Assembly (NCBI GenBank): GCA_036346205.1
Contig: JARFJB010000902.1
Location: 1,429,001 to 1,493,000, forward strand
Source of the DNA: Vesta saturnalis
Lineage: Eukaryota; Arthropoda; Insecta; Coleoptera; Lampyridae
Length of the DNA: 64,000 nt
Reading direction: 5' to 3'
Shown here: one piece after another, positions 21,473 to 34,000 of the stretch
Layout: each line of letters begins with the position of its first letter
Numbering within the stretch: the stretch's first letter is position 1
Notes under the pieces: generated by a model
Database searches by the model: none
What the model saw: the letters and a program-made list of their open reading frames with translations, nothing else
What the model was told of the DNA's origin: nothing
Position numbers and translations under genes: made by a program

Positions 21473-22003
21473 TAAGCAAGACCGCTCATTTTGCATCACT
21501 GATAAGGAATGTGGTGTAAGTGTTTTGAATATTGTGAGAAAATACGTAGCTTTACACCCTAAAACGTGCCTCACCAAAAGTTTTTCATCAACTATCGACA
21601 GAGAAAGTGTACAATTCAACCTGTGCGGATAAATACCTTGTATAATATTCCTAAGAAAATTGCCGATTTTTTTAAATTACCGAATTCAGAAATGTATACT
21701 GGCCATTGTTTTCACCGCTCTGCAGTACAATACTGGCAAATTCTGATGCTGACTCGATAGCAGTGAAGCTTATAGGGGAAATGAAGTCATCTTCCGTCGC
21801 CGAAACTTATAAAGAAGACAGTAGCGAAAAAAATTAATGTATCAAAGAAAATACTTTGTGGAATAGAAAATTCATGTAACTCTACGCCGGCGTCGTCTGT
21901 ATGTTTTGCACATGAAACAAGTTCTGTTCCAAAATTTGATATGTCTGGAAATGTAAGTTGCAATATTGAAGTTAGTATTAATGAACATAAAAATGAAAAA
22001 TAA
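21473..22003 (+). pseudogene. Crypton-type tyrosine recombinase, C-terminal catalytic part
   Basis: The gene resumes after the insertion with QDRSFCITDKECGVSVLNIV. After a frameshift it reads FINYRQRKCTIQPVRINTLY and IPKKIADFFKLPNSEMYTGHC, then HCFHRSA, which keeps the His-x-x-Arg pair of the catalytic site. After another frameshift it reads AVKLIGEMKSSSVAETY, where Tyr is at the position of the nucleophile and the usual RHGGW is replaced by LIGEM. A family-like polar C-terminal tail (LCGIENSCNSTPASSVC) runs to the stop at 22001-22003. The lost Arg (N-terminal part), the altered His/Trp box and two frameshifts make it inactive. Confidence 0.8.
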
Positions 22004-22263
22004 GTTGTATATTTATATAAATAACAATTAAAATACTTTATCTACCCTTGCTGTTAAAGTTCACCTTTATCTACCCTAGCGGTTAAATTGAAACTTGACC
22101 TATTGATTTGGGTTGTTCAAAACACACTTGAACAATTTCTATAGAAAAAGAATATTAATAATGGTTTCCATATAATTATTTGCATTTAAAAAAAAATTCA
22201 AGATAGCCGATTTTGTATACGTTCATGTTACGTCGACATCTTGTTTACATCTGTCAGTATTCT

Positions 22264-22500
22264 AATTTCGTGAAGGTATTTTCGAAAGTGTTAACTAAAG
22301 AAGAGTGTATTTATTTAATACAATGTTACGGTATTGGAAATGTGTCTTATCAATCAATAGGCTATAGATGTTTTTCATGAAAAATTTCCTAATACGCCGG
22401 TGCCAAAAAAAAAAAAACATTGCGAATGTTATTAAAAAAATTCAATTAAACTGGGTCGGTGATGAATGTGAAGAAATCAAAGAAAAGATACGATGAAAAT
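22264..22500 (+). pseudogene. Transposase N-terminal (helix-turn-helix) remnant, mariner-like
   Basis: The plus-strand frame LTKEECIYLIQCYGIGNVSY is followed, after a shift, by FHEKFPNTPVPKKK and IANVIKKIQLN. The pattern of a first helix, a 'GNVSYQ' turn, 'F...FPNTPVP' and an IxxVIKKI helix fits the DNA-binding N-terminus of mariner-type transposases. A poly-A run at about 22406-22419 breaks the frame. No catalytic part follows. Confidence 0.45.
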
Positions 22501-22810
22501 GGTATTTCACGTTGTAGGTTAATTCCAGATAACGAAAATCAATCAAAGGTAAAAGAAAACTAACAAAAAGCAGAGCAGGAATGAGAACAGGACCAAAAAT
22601 AAGAACAGAAACATAAAGCTAAAATAAGATAATGTAAGTAATTGTAATTTGATCGGATAACGTTTGTTTACCTCTGCGGTTACAGGCGAGCTCTACGTGG
22701 TATATTAACAAATATTGTTAATTACCAGTCTTGGGACTAGCGATTTAGTTATTTATAATATTTCGGCACTGAAAGAAATTAAAAAATTACAAGGAATTGA
22801 AGGTATGTAG

Positions 22811-23176
22811 ATGTCTTACCCCTTTAGTGAAAGCGATCATTCTTATATATTCGCCCCAACACAGCGATTAGTAAATCTTAGACAAGGAAGTACATTACAA
22901 GATATAGAAATACTTTATACTGAAAATTTCTCTTCTAGAAATGATACCATTAATAAAATCAGAAATCGAGAGCTTTTCTGAGAATGCTTGACTATCGACC
23001 AAAATGGTTACCAACAAAACCACATTTTAAGAATGTTTCGACGATAATTATTCTTATCAGATCCCATTGTTAGCAAATTTTGTTAAAATTTCATGTATAG
23101 GAATAAATTCCCTCTTATATACAGTTATGTACCGCCCTCTAGCGTTAATTCAGAGGACGAAACAAGTGTCTTTAGG
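22811..23176 (+). pseudogene. Decayed open frame of unknown family
   Basis: A single plus-strand frame holds about 120 sense codons interrupted by only three stops. It starts with ATG (MSYPFSESDHSYIFAPTQRL), continues ILYTENFSSRNDTINKIRN and ECLTIDQNGYQQNHILRMFR, then FPLIYSYVPPSSVNSEDETS. The persistent frame and codon composition argue for a former protein. I do not recognise a domain and assign no function. Confidence 0.4.
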
Positions 23177-23179
23177 TAG

Positions 23180-26100
23180 GCGTTTTTAAAACCGGTAGGA
23201 AAACCGTAGAAATCCCCTAGGTGGCATTACTATGTCAATTTAACCATTTTTACAGTAATTTTCGATACAGTTACTACAGAAAATTTTAGATCAAGTAATA
23301 TTAAATTTAATATCGATTTTTGCACGTTACAAAATTATAAATAATAATAATAATCATAAATTACTTAACTCGTATAACTAATTACATGACTTAACCTTTC
23401 TATATTTGCGATCGTGCTATAAAATTGTCGGAAAAAGTTTTTCCTGCTCCACAAGTGAGCAAATTCACACAACTGCACGTGTCTTTAGTGGTATGTTAGA
23501 AGGGCCGAGTAAAAGCAAAAGGAACGGGTTATATTAACAATCTTATTCAACTGAGTTCATCTAAGTATCTGATATTTAGTACAAAAGGAAAGCAACTAAT
23601 AGTTGTTCTATATTACTTATAAACTGATCTGAGATTCTCACATCGTTTACTGATGTTTTCACCTTTCTAATAGGAACACACATGAAAAAACCCTACGACC
23701 ATATCCGAATGAGATTCAGATCGCACAATTAACCGTACAGAAAATAATATTTTCCCACACTAGTGCGTTTCACTTTCTCATTGTACTCAATACGAAAGGA
23801 AAAACACGTGTGCCCTTCACTTTCGCATTGCTTTTCTATAAGTTACCGTAGCAACTACCGATTGTCATCGGCTAGACGGGAAGTTCGGTCGCGATCGAAG
23901 AGTCGCCACGGTTACTGCTATTCACATGAATAATACGAGCAAGCTGATGGTAGTACCATGGTGATTTTAAATTATTTCACTTTTATAATTTGCCAAGTTT
24001 AAATATTCAGGTAATCTTCTTTAAATTAATAATAATTACGAACTACACTATTTGTTAGGGCATGTTTATGATTTCTGAATAAAAAACTTGAATTACTAGA
24101 TTATGTATATTTTGTAATTGTTTAATTTGTGATCCATAAAACATTAAAGAGACAGTGTTTTTTCATGGTCCATACTGTACACATTAAGCTCGCACGAAAG
24201 TCTATACTGTACTCGCGGGATTCTCACACTCGGGCTGGCGCCCTCGTATGAAAATTCCCGCTTGTGCGATATCTGCCACTTTCCTTGCTCGTTATATAAT
24301 ATACTATTTCATAATTACTAGATTCAATTACAATATTCTACATTTTAAAAAAGATTCAGCACATTATTTTTATGTTTGAAATAAGTTAAATGTAACGCAA
24401 CATTCATGGCACTTACGCAAGGTATACGAGACTTAATGGTCACATCAGAATAGGAGAAATAATGATAATTAATATGAACCTTATGTACTGAATTTTTTGG
24501 AGGATGAAATTAGATGGTTAACTGACTTATTATAAATCGTAACTGATAAACTATAAAATTTGGAAATGCGACATATGCAAACGTTTCAAAATTTTACAAA
24601 CGTTCATACGTACATAACTTCTAACTAAACGACAATTTCCTATAATATTTTTTGGGGATAAAATGCAGAGAGTTCATTGTGCATTCACGTATTTTACTTC
24701 TGAATGTGCAATTTCGATATAATCTAGTTCCGAAATTGAAGGAGGTATATCGTCGTTTTAGGTCTGTGGTTACAATATACGTAGCAATCCAATCCAGAGT
24801 AAGGTTATTCATGTTTTAGACGTTCTATTCAAAACTCACACTCCTTGCACCTGTTGGAAATAAAACATTTTTAATACCGTTTAAGGATTTAAAATTCAGG
24901 AAATCAGTACTTTAAATAATAAATACCAATTTGCATAAAAAAATGTTCAGACAGTAACACTGCCAATTACTAATGAACGACAAAACCAATGAGCCTCTAA
25001 CTCTGAGTTACAGTTTTTATTTATTAACTATTTTGCATGTCTCGGAATGAATTTAGTGTACACTCTTCCAGCTAAAGTCAATAACTGTAAATATTCTATC
25101 GCAGTAATGACAAAATAGGTACATTTCATTATGAATGGATAAGTATACTGTGCACGCAATTAGTGTAGAATTTAATAATAAAATACGGAGTAACACACGT
25201 TATTAAATTTATTTAGTGAATGTTGCAGACATGAAACAATACGGTTAATTCTTTTGTTTCGTAAGTTTTTTTAGAGTCAATCAAAAATGCAATCTTTTTA
25301 TTTGAATATTTAAGTGCACGGATGTGAAGACAGATTATTGTAAAATACGTATAGGTATTTGCTTCCAGACAAAATATAGGATGCCAACGAGGCAGTAAAG
25401 TATATTTATGCTTTGTAGGTTGGACTTGAGCAAATACTGTTGCCTGAGAATTTTCTAATTTCGCCCTACGTTAAATGGTACTTTATAGAGTAAGACATGA
25501 TTATTCGTTGTTTATTTATAATTGTATTTAATATTGATATGAGAATCTTGAATTTATTTCAAAATGTTGTGTACATACTTAACTAGAAAAAATTTAAAGT
25601 TCGCGGCAAAGTACGGATACATAAATGAGGAAGGACAAGATGCGGTTTAAATGACTTGTAGTTTTTAGTTGGAGTTTGAGAGTGGACTAGAGTTGAATTG
25701 ATATTGAGAGTTGGTAAAAGAGATGATCACGTGACGTTTGAATATAGTTACGCTTGCCTCTAGAATTAGAAAATAAAATAAAGGTTAGTTGAATTTAAGG
25801 AGCGTAAAGTTTGATTTAATTTTATTATTGACCAGTATGAACCTTAAAAGATTTAATACTAAATGAAGTAATCTCAAAGAAAGAAGTACTTTCAAGAAAG
25901 CAACAAAGGTAGATAATTGATAACAATAATCATTTCGTATAATAAGTAAGCTAGCCGGCGAAACCAGATATGAAAGGAAATTATTAAGGAACTATTAGGT
26001 TTCATTTACACAGATGGAAACTTGATAGCAAGCTATCTAAAAAATAAATTGTTGGTTGTTATCTTTGCGAATTGAACCTACCTAGAATAAGTCGAAAGGT

Positions 26101-26865
26101 AAACATTTTGAGTGTTCATAAAAACAACGCAAATTTAAATTAAAGTATTTGGAATTATTAAAAACGTATCTTTTGTGTGAACAAACAAAAGGAATACGTT
26201 GAAACGTGCAAAAATCGATATAGGATCGATTGTATCATTTTATTTGGTTACTGCTTCTAAAAGCTACCTTAAATAAGTATCTGTGACTTAAACATTTAGT
26301 AATGTACTTTAAACTTGCTCGCATCTGTTTAATTTTTGTAAAAATTTTCTTTAAAGCTTGTGGCGCCTCTTTGAGTTCTTTCCTCACTAACCAGATTCTA
26401 ACTTAAACTATTTTATCGATACCTCCAAAACACCCATGCATCCGAGTGCTCCGCGGTCTTCGCACCGTTTGATTGAGTTTTAGCCGAGCTCACTCATTCC
26501 TCCCGTTTAATGCAATGTGGTGGTTAGACACGTGGCAAGGTCCATTGTTACTCCCGTTGCAACTGTTTTATACCGTACGACACTAAGTGTAGCGGCATAA
26601 GTATTTTCAGCAATGCTTTTTAAGCCTCCCTTGAGCTTAATGTATAAATTCGCTTTTTAGGGTTGTTACATTATCGACAAATCTAAAATCTAATATCTGG
26701 GTGTAGGTTTTTCTACTCACATGTTAACAGGTAGCCTATAGTTCAGAAAACTGGAACTTTTTTAGTGAACTTTTTTAAAAATTCAAACAAATGCGCAACT
26801 GTGTATACTGTTTTTCCGGTCTGTAATATCATTTTTCGGAATAGAATTATTTTTTTTCAGAAAGA
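23180..26865. other. AT-rich spacer, no gene seen
   Basis: Scanned on both strands without a supportable gene; the frame at 24621-24812 has no motif. Two less AT-rich islands, about 23700-24300 and 26340-26600, contain CpG-bearing sequence and may be promoter or LTR remnants, but I cannot show ends for either. From about 26690 weakly LINE-like words appear upstream of the clear LINE codons at 26890. Confidence 0.4.
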
Positions 26866-26869
26866 AAAA

Positions 26870-27149
26870 AAAAGAAACGAAATTTAGGTTTGATAATACA
26901 CAAAGGTTTAAGATTTACATATCACATCAATAATTGTATAAAACAAGGCTTTTATAACTTGCGTTGGATTTTTCAAAATAGGGCATTCTTAAATCGGCAG
27001 ATTAAGCAAATATTGTGCGAATCACTAGTACAATCGCATCTTAATTATTATGATGTGGTATACGGTCTATATTTACAAATTAAAGACAAACAAAGAATTC
27101 AACATTTACAAAACGCTGGTTTGAGATTGAGTGTGCCTTGGACAATTCA
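26870..27149 (+). pseudogene. LINE reverse transcriptase C-terminal region, first part
   Basis: The plus-strand frame reads GLRFTYHINNCIKQGFYNLR, then FLNRQIKQILCESLVQSHLN, YYDVVYGLYL and KDKQRIQHLQNAGLRL. This is the helical region that follows the RT core in jockey/CR1-group LINEs. It is cut at TGGACAATTCA|TA by the mariner-type element at 27152-28799 and continues at 28802. The RT catalytic core itself is missing upstream. Confidence 0.7.
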
Positions 27150-27272
27150 TAAAGGTTGTCCAAATTTGACCTTCCGATTTAATTTAATAATAAATCACTG
27201 AAAATATTTTAAATCTAACGGTTTTATTATTTAATTTTGAAGTACAAATGTTGTGTTTAACCATGAACAATT

Positions 27273-27531
27273 TTATCCTGCAAGTGACCCCCCCCCCCTC
27301 CTGCTCCTTTGGTATGCTAACACTCTTTTTCCAAAATTTCCAATCACATGTTCGCAGATATTCTGGTCAATTTCTCCAATTGAATTAATAATGTTATCTT
27401 GAAGCTGTTCAGTGGTTTGAGGATTGTTAACATAAATCCTTCCCTTCAAGAAGCCCCACACAAAAAAAAATCTAGTGGTGTGAGATCACAAGATCTAGGC
27501 GGCCAATTAATTTCAGCTCTTCGAGAATTAT
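27273..27531 (-). pseudogene. Mariner-type transposase C-terminus, inverted partial copy
   Basis: The minus-strand frame reads FLKGRIYVNNPQTTEQLQDN, then FGKRVLAYQRSR. It is nearly identical to the C-terminus of the forward copy (GFLKGRVYVNNPQTTEQLRD at about 28500-28560). A C-rich tract at 27288-27299 lies just after it. It ends where the forward copy's terminal sequence begins at 27532. Confidence 0.75.
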
Positions 27532-27632
27532 GTCCAAGTTTGACCTCCCGATTTAAATTCCCCGCCATATTTATTACTCTTGCTTAAATATCATGTCATA
27601 ATGACAGACGTTAAGTGAAATCTCAGTTAATC

Positions 27633-28694
27633 ATGGTACGATTTTCCATTGAAGAACGTGTATTAATTGTAAAAACTTATTACCAAAATGGGGAATGTTT
27701 TGCTGAAAGTGCAAGAAAATCTCGTACGCATTTCAGACGAAATATTGTACCATCGGTGAAAGTTATCGAGAATTTTGTGAAAAAATTTGTCTGGGTCAAT
27801 AGAAATGAACAGACCACAAGTTTACAACCGTCGTGCTCCATCAGAGGGAAACATTGCTACGGTACGTGCTAGTGGTGTTGAAAACCCGAAAATGTTAATT
27901 CGTAAACGTCACAGCAGGTGAATATTAAAAAATCGAGTCGACATAACATTTTGAAGAGAGATCTGTATTTAAGAGCCTACAAGATAGAATTGACACAAGA
28001 ACTGAAGCCAACCGATCACTTGTCACGTTTTTTCGTACATTTGTTAAGTGGTTCTTAGAAAAAAAGCAATTTTTTTCGAAAAATAATTTTTAACGATGAA
28101 GCTCATTTTGAACTTGGACATGTTAACAAGCAAGCTATAGGGTGAAGACAATCCAAGAGAAATACTGGAGAAACGACAGTATCCAGAAAAAGTGACTGTG
28201 TGGTGTGGTTTTTGGCTGGAGGCGTGATTCGTCCCTATTTTTTCCAGAATGAAGCTGGTGATGCGGTTACTGTAAATGGAGCTCGATACAGGACAATGAT
28301 AATAAATTATTTATGGAATAATTTGGACGGTATGGATGTCCAGAATATGTGGTTTCAGCAGGATGGTGCCACATGCCACACTGCGAATGAAACGATCAAT
28401 ACTTTAAGGGAAAGATTTGGTGATCGAATAATTCCTCGAAGAGCTGAAATTAATTGTCCGCCTACATCTTGTGATCTCACACCACTAGATACTTTTTTGT
28501 GGGGCTTCTTGAAGGGAAGGGTTTATGTTAATAATCCTCAAACCACTGAACAGCTTCGAGATAACATTATTCATTCAATTGGAGAAACTAACCAGAATAT
28601 CTGCGAAAATGTGATTGAAAATTTTGGAAAAAAAATATTAGCGTGCCAAAGGAGCAGAGGGGCTCACTTGAAGAATATAAGTCTTCATTGTTAA
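27633..28694 (+). pseudogene. Mariner-type (DUF4817 family) transposase, near full length, frameshifted
   Basis: Plus-strand gene starting ATG at 27633 (MVRFSIEERVLIVKTYYQNG), with the N-terminal DUF4817-like helix region. At about 28093 IFNDEAHFELG gives the first catalytic Asp. WFQQDGATCHTANETI at about 28352 gives the second, and SCDLTPLDTFLWGFLKGRV at about 28470 gives the third, a DD34D-like layout. The last open frame runs 28200-28694. Several frameshifts and stops between 27870 and 28200 break the gene, although all three catalytic Asp residues are still encoded. It is the best preserved transposase in the window. Confidence 0.8.
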
Positions 28695-28801
28695 GCGCAA
28701 CAGTTGCACTTCAAAATGAAACAATAAGATCATTAGATTTGTTATATTTTCAGTGATTTATTATTAAATTAAGCTGGAAGGTCAAATTTGGACACCCTTT
28801 A

Positions 28802-29140
28802 GTATATCCATTAAATTAAAAGAGGCAAGATGGCTAAACTTGGAATATCGTCGGATTTTACATTATGTTGCGTGCCGTATCACAAGGTTATTCAGAGTCA
28901 CCTCCATAACTATATAATAAGATAACGTATCGCATGGAGGTTCACAACCTTAACGTACATTTTAAAGGGCTGTTGTCTATACCAAAGCATAATACAATAA
29001 CATTTAAGAGATCGTTTAAATATAATGTCGCTATATTATACAACAAGGTTCCCATAGGTTACAAAAAATTAAATTTGCAAAATTTAAAAAATAAGTATTT
29101 TATGCGTTTTTTAGAAAAACAAATAGAAATCTTAAGATAA
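28802..29140 (+). pseudogene. LINE reverse transcriptase C-terminal region, second part
   Basis: Continuation of the LINE interrupted at 27150. It reads ISIKLKEARWLNLEYRRILH, then after a break MEVHNLNVHFKGLLSIPKHN and FKRSFKYNVAILYNKVP, ending with a stop at 29138-29140. This is the usual end of jockey/CR1-group ORF2. Removing the DNA element rejoins the two parts in register. Confidence 0.7.
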
Positions 29141-29429
29141 AATCATGCCAATATCATCAAACGGACTCCTGGATATCCACTTCGCAAGATAATTGACAGC
29201 GAGAGGCGAAGTTAGAAAACTATAGGGTAACCCCTAAAACAAGAAGATATTAAATTTAACAATAACAATTTTTCTTAATTAATTTAAATTTAAGAACCTT
29301 ACAATGTTGCACGTATTACGTATTACTGATTTTTGTAATTGAATTGTTAAAAAGAGTTGCAGATTAAGTACTTTCATGTAATCGTTTAAAGATTTGTGGA
29401 TTACTTCTGTCGCCAAGGTAACGATCGGA

Positions 29430-30080
29430 ACAGCTACTACTCGTTCTTGATGCTATTGTTCCTTAATATTATGTGCAAGTTCAGTATTTTTGTTAATTTT
29501 CGTTTCAACAGTATTATTAATATTATTCGTATTAGGCAGGTTTTCTTGGTTAATTTGTCCAAGGGGACTATATCCGGTCTATTCGCTGTGATGGTCCTAT
29601 CCGTTAGAATAAGCCTATCCCAGTATAGGTAGTGTGTTTTATTCTGTAGCACTCTTTCTGGATTGTAACAAAAGTATGGTACTTTATTATCTACAAGATT
29701 TAGAAACTGAGCAATTCGTTGGTGAATTATTCTATCTACACAATTGTGACGATGGAGCTATTCATTATAAGCTATTGCAGTACATCCAGAGGTGCTGTGT
29801 TGTGTAGTTTCTGGACAATTTAAATATCTCCGGCATCTATAATCAAAGATATTTGGATCTTTAATAACGTATCTTAAGTAATTTTTAGTTGCAATTACTT
29901 GGTTTTATATTACACGCATAAAACCTTCTGTCTCAGAAAATAGTTCGTCGTGAGTCAACCAATAGTTTGATGTGATTTTATCAACGTTATCATAATTAAG
30001 TTCAGTAAGATGTTTTCCATGAAATTATTCTGATTTCCAATGACCAATCAATAGTTTATCAATTTCTTGTTTTGTTAAAA
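29430..30080 (-). pseudogene. R4/Dong-like LINE, C-terminal zinc knuckle and restriction-like endonuclease
   Basis: Read on the minus strand from 30080, the frame gives LTKQEIDKLLIGHW, then FSETEGFMRVI, NQVIATKNYLRYVIKDPNIF, a Cys/His knuckle (CRRYLNCPETTQHSTSGC) and LHRHNCVDRIIHQRIAQFL. Then LYWDRLILTDRTITANRPDI carries the RPD of the restriction-like (PD-(D/E)xK) endonuclease. This arrangement is that of R2/R4/Dong-type LINEs, which have no APE endonuclease. Several stops are present. RT codons of the same kind of element lie at 36790-36195 on the same strand, beyond the satellite. Confidence 0.75.
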
Positions 30081-30104
30081 TCGGATTTATTTTTAGCGTT
30101 GACA

Positions 30105-30560
30105 GAACAGTCCAGCCTTCGTGCAGAGCGCCCCAGTGTAGTTTTTAATTCCAGCCCCTGGAGGGTATGCAACCGTGGATACGCTTAATGTATCTTAATT
30201 GCCAACTTCTTTTCAGGCGCATGGTGACGTATTTATGATCCTCGCCCCGTAATTACGGCCGTTTTGACAGTATTAAGAGTCCTTTTAAGGTCCATAATTA
30301 CTGAAATCGGACAAATCCTCCGTGCATGCGTGCTGTGTAGTTTTTAATTCCAGGGCAGAATAGTCTAGTCTTCGCGCAGGGTTCTCTGTGTAATTTTTAA
30401 TTCTAGCCCCTGAGGGTAGGCAACCGTAGACACGTTCAATCTTAATTGCCGGTTTCTTTTCCGGCACCATTTTCAACCCCCTGATGACGTATTTACGGTC
30501 CTAAATCGTAATTAGAGAGCTTTTGCCAGTATTAAGAGTCTTTTTTATTGGTAGTCCAGC
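30105..30560. repeat. Two diverged copies of an approximately 240-bp unit
   Basis: GTGTAGTTTTTAATTCCAG and CCCTGGAGGGTATGCAACCG at 30136-30173 recur at about 30378-30425. The matches continue through AATTGCC...TTCTTTTC and TGACGTATTTA, then AGTATTAAGAGTC. A third partial start lies at about 30334. It is more GC-rich than the flanks. No gene is recognised in it. Confidence 0.7.
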
Positions 30561-31074
30561 CCCGGATAGGAGGCACTCGTAGATACACACACGTCCATCT
30601 GATTGATCGTGCGAACAGATTTTTAATTACATCCAATTTTAAGTCCTAAAGTAATATAGAAATAAATTCAAGATAAAGTACTTAACGGTTTCCCCCAACT
30701 ATCATTAATATAAAGTAATTATTTTCTGGATTACCCCAGTTATGTAATCACAATAATTCCCTTTCAAAATTCAAGGTTCAAATACCTCTAACGTACTTGA
30801 AAAAACCGCAAATTAGTTAATTGCGTAAAAGGTGAGCGGTGTTTGAAAATACAAATACGATGTTTTAAGCCTTGTAATTAGACCGAATTTTATAAACTCC
30901 TGTGTAGTATCTTAATAAAATTCATAAACCAAGTAACATGGAAATAAATTTTAAGACGATCTGAAATCAGTTTCTTTCAAAGCATCTTGGCTGTAGGGGC
31001 AAGATTTAAAATTCATCCTAAAGATATTGATTTGATAATATTTAAACGAAAACATAAGTTTTAATAATAAAAAA

Positions 31075-34000
31075 GTTACAGCTTGCAAAAACCAACCTTC
31101 ATTTTACAAATATTACCTTGAAGTAACTTACAGCGTGCAAAACCAACTTTCATTTAAAAATACTGCTTTGGTTTAACTTACAGCTTGCAAACAACTTTCA
31201 TTTCAAAAATATTGGCTTGAATTAAGTTTACACCTTGTAAAAACCAACTTTCAATTCAAAAATACTAGCATGAATAAACTTACAGAGTGCAAAACCAACT
31301 TTCATTTCAAAAATGCTGCTTTTACTTAACTTACAGCTTGCAAACAACTTTCATTTCAAAAATACTAGCTTGAATTAAGTTACAGCTTGCAAACACTAAC
31401 CTTCATTTCAAAAATACTGGATTGAATTAAGTTACAGCTTGTAAAAACCAACTTTCATTTCAAAAATAGTGGGTTGAATTCAGTTACAACTTGAAAAAAC
31501 CAACTTTCAATTCAAAAACACTAGTTTGAATTAACTTACAGCGTGCAAAACCAACCTTTATTTCAAAAATACTGCTTTGATTTAACTTACAGCTTGCAAA
31601 CAACTTTCATTTCCAAAATACTAGTTTGAATTATATACAGCTTGCAAACACTAACCTTAATTTTAAAAACACTGGCTTGAATTAAGTTTATATCTTGTAA
31701 AAACCAACTTTCAATTCAAAAATACTAGCTTGAATTAACTTACAGCGTGCAAAACCAACTGTCATTTCAAAAATACTGCTTTGATTTAACTTACAGATTG
31801 CAAACAATTTTCATTTCGAAGATACTAGCTTGAATTAAGTTATAGCTAGAAAACACTAACCTTCATTTCAAAAATACTGGCGTGAATTGAGTTACAGATT
31901 GTAAAAACCAACTTTCATTTCATTGAATTAAGTTACAACTTGAAAAAAACAACTTTCATTTCAAAAATACTGACTTGAATTAAATTTACACCTTGTAAAA
32001 GCTAACTTTTAATTAAAAAATAGTAGCTTGAATTAACTTCCAGCATGCAAAACCAACTTTCATTTCAAAAATACTGCTTTGATTTAACTTAGAGCTTGCA
32101 AACAACGTTCATTTAAAAAATACTAGCTTAAATTATGTTACAGGTTGCAAACACTAACCTTCATTTCAAAAATACTGGCGTGAATTAAGTTATAGCTTGC
32201 AAAAACCAACTTTTATTTCAAAAATAATGGGTTGAATTCAGTTACAACTTGAAAAAACCAACTGTCATTTCAAAAATACTGCTTTGATTTAACTTACAGA
32301 TTGCAAACAATTTTCATTTCGAAGATACTATCTTGAATTAATTTATAGCTTGAAAACACTAAACTTCATTTCAAAAATACTGGCGTGAATTGAGTTACAG
32401 ATTGTAAAAACCAACTTTCATTTCATTGAATTAAGTTACAACTTGAAAAAAACAACTTTCATTTCAAAAATACTGACTTGAATTAAATTTACATCTTGTA
32501 AAAACTAACTTTTAATTAAAAAATACTAACTTGAATTAACTTCCAGCGTGCAAAACCAACTTTCATTTCAAAAATACTGGTTTGATTTAACTTAGAGGTT
32601 GCAAACAACCTTCATTTCAAAAATACTAGCTTAAATTATGTTACAGGTTGCAAACACTAACCTTCATTTCAAAAATATTGGCGTGAATTAAGTTATAGCT
32701 TGCAAAAACCAACTTTTATTTCAAAAATAGTGGGTTGAATTCAGTTACAACTTGAAAAAACCAACTGTCATTTCAAAAATACTGCTTTGATTTAACTTAC
32801 AGATTGCAAACAATTTTCATTTCGAAGATACTAGCTTGAATTAAGTTATAGCTTGAAAACACTAACCTTCATTTCAAAAATACTGGCGTGAATTGAGTTA
32901 CAGATTGTAAAAACCAACTTTCATTTCATTGAATTAAGTTACAACTTGAAAAACAACTTTCATTTCAAAAATACTGACTTGAATTAAATTTACACCTTGT
33001 AAAAGCTAACTTTTAATTAAAAAATAGTAGCTTGAATTAACTTCCAGCATGCAAAACCAACTTTCATTTCAAAAATACTGCTTTGATTTAACTTAGAGCT
33101 TGCAAACAACGTTCATTTAAAAAATACTAGCTTAAATTATGTTACAGGTTGCAAACACTAACCTTCATTTCAAAAATACTGGCGTGAATTAAGTTATAGC
33201 TTGCAAAAACCAACTTTTATTTCAAAAATAATGGGTTGAATTCAGTTACAACTTGAAAAAACCAACTGTCATTTCAAAAATACTGCTTTGATTTAACTTA
33301 CAGATTGCAAACAATTTTCATTTCGAAGATACTATCTTGAATTAATTTATAGCTTGAAAACACTAAACTTCATTTCAAAAATACTGGCGTGAATTGAGTT
33401 ACAGATTGTAAAAACCAACTTTCATTTCATTGAATTAAGTTACAACTTGAAAAAAACAACTTTCATTTCAAAAATACTGACTTGAATTAAATTTACATCT
33501 TGTAAAACTAACTTTTAATTAAAAATACTAACTTGAATTAACTTCCAGCGTGCAAAACCAACTTTCATTTCAAAAATACTGGTTTGATTTAACTTAGAGG
33601 TTGCAAACAACCTTCATTTCAAAAATACTAGCTTAAATTATGTTACAGGTTGCAAACACTAACCTTCATTTCAAAAATATTGGCGTGAATTAGTTATAGC
33701 TTGCAAAAACCAACTTTTATTTCAAAAATAGTGGGTTGAATTCAGTTACAACTTGAAAAAACCAACTGTCATTTCAAAAATACTGCTTTGATTTAACTTA
33801 CAGATTGCAAACAATTTTCATTTCGAAGATACTAGCTTGAATTAAGTTATAGCTTGAAAACACTAACCTTCATTTCAAAAATACTGGCGTGAATTGAGTT
33901 ACAGATTGTAAAAACCAACTTTCATTTCATTGAATTAAGTTACAACTTGAAAAAAACAACTTTCATTTCAAAAATACTGACTTGAATTAAATTTACACCT

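Larger units (their letters stand above)
27152..28799. mobile_element. Composite mariner-type element inserted in a LINE
   Basis: Left end AAGGTTGTCCAAATTTGACC, right end the complement of AAGGGTGTCCAAATTTGACC. About 90 bases match in inverted orientation, with TA on each side (27150-27151 and 28800-28801). Inside are two pieces of the same family. Positions 27152-27531 are an inverted 3' end (transposase C-terminus on the minus strand). From 27532 (GTCCAAGTTTGACCTCCCG) a second, forward-oriented copy begins with its own end sequence and an almost full-length transposase gene. Confidence 0.8.
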
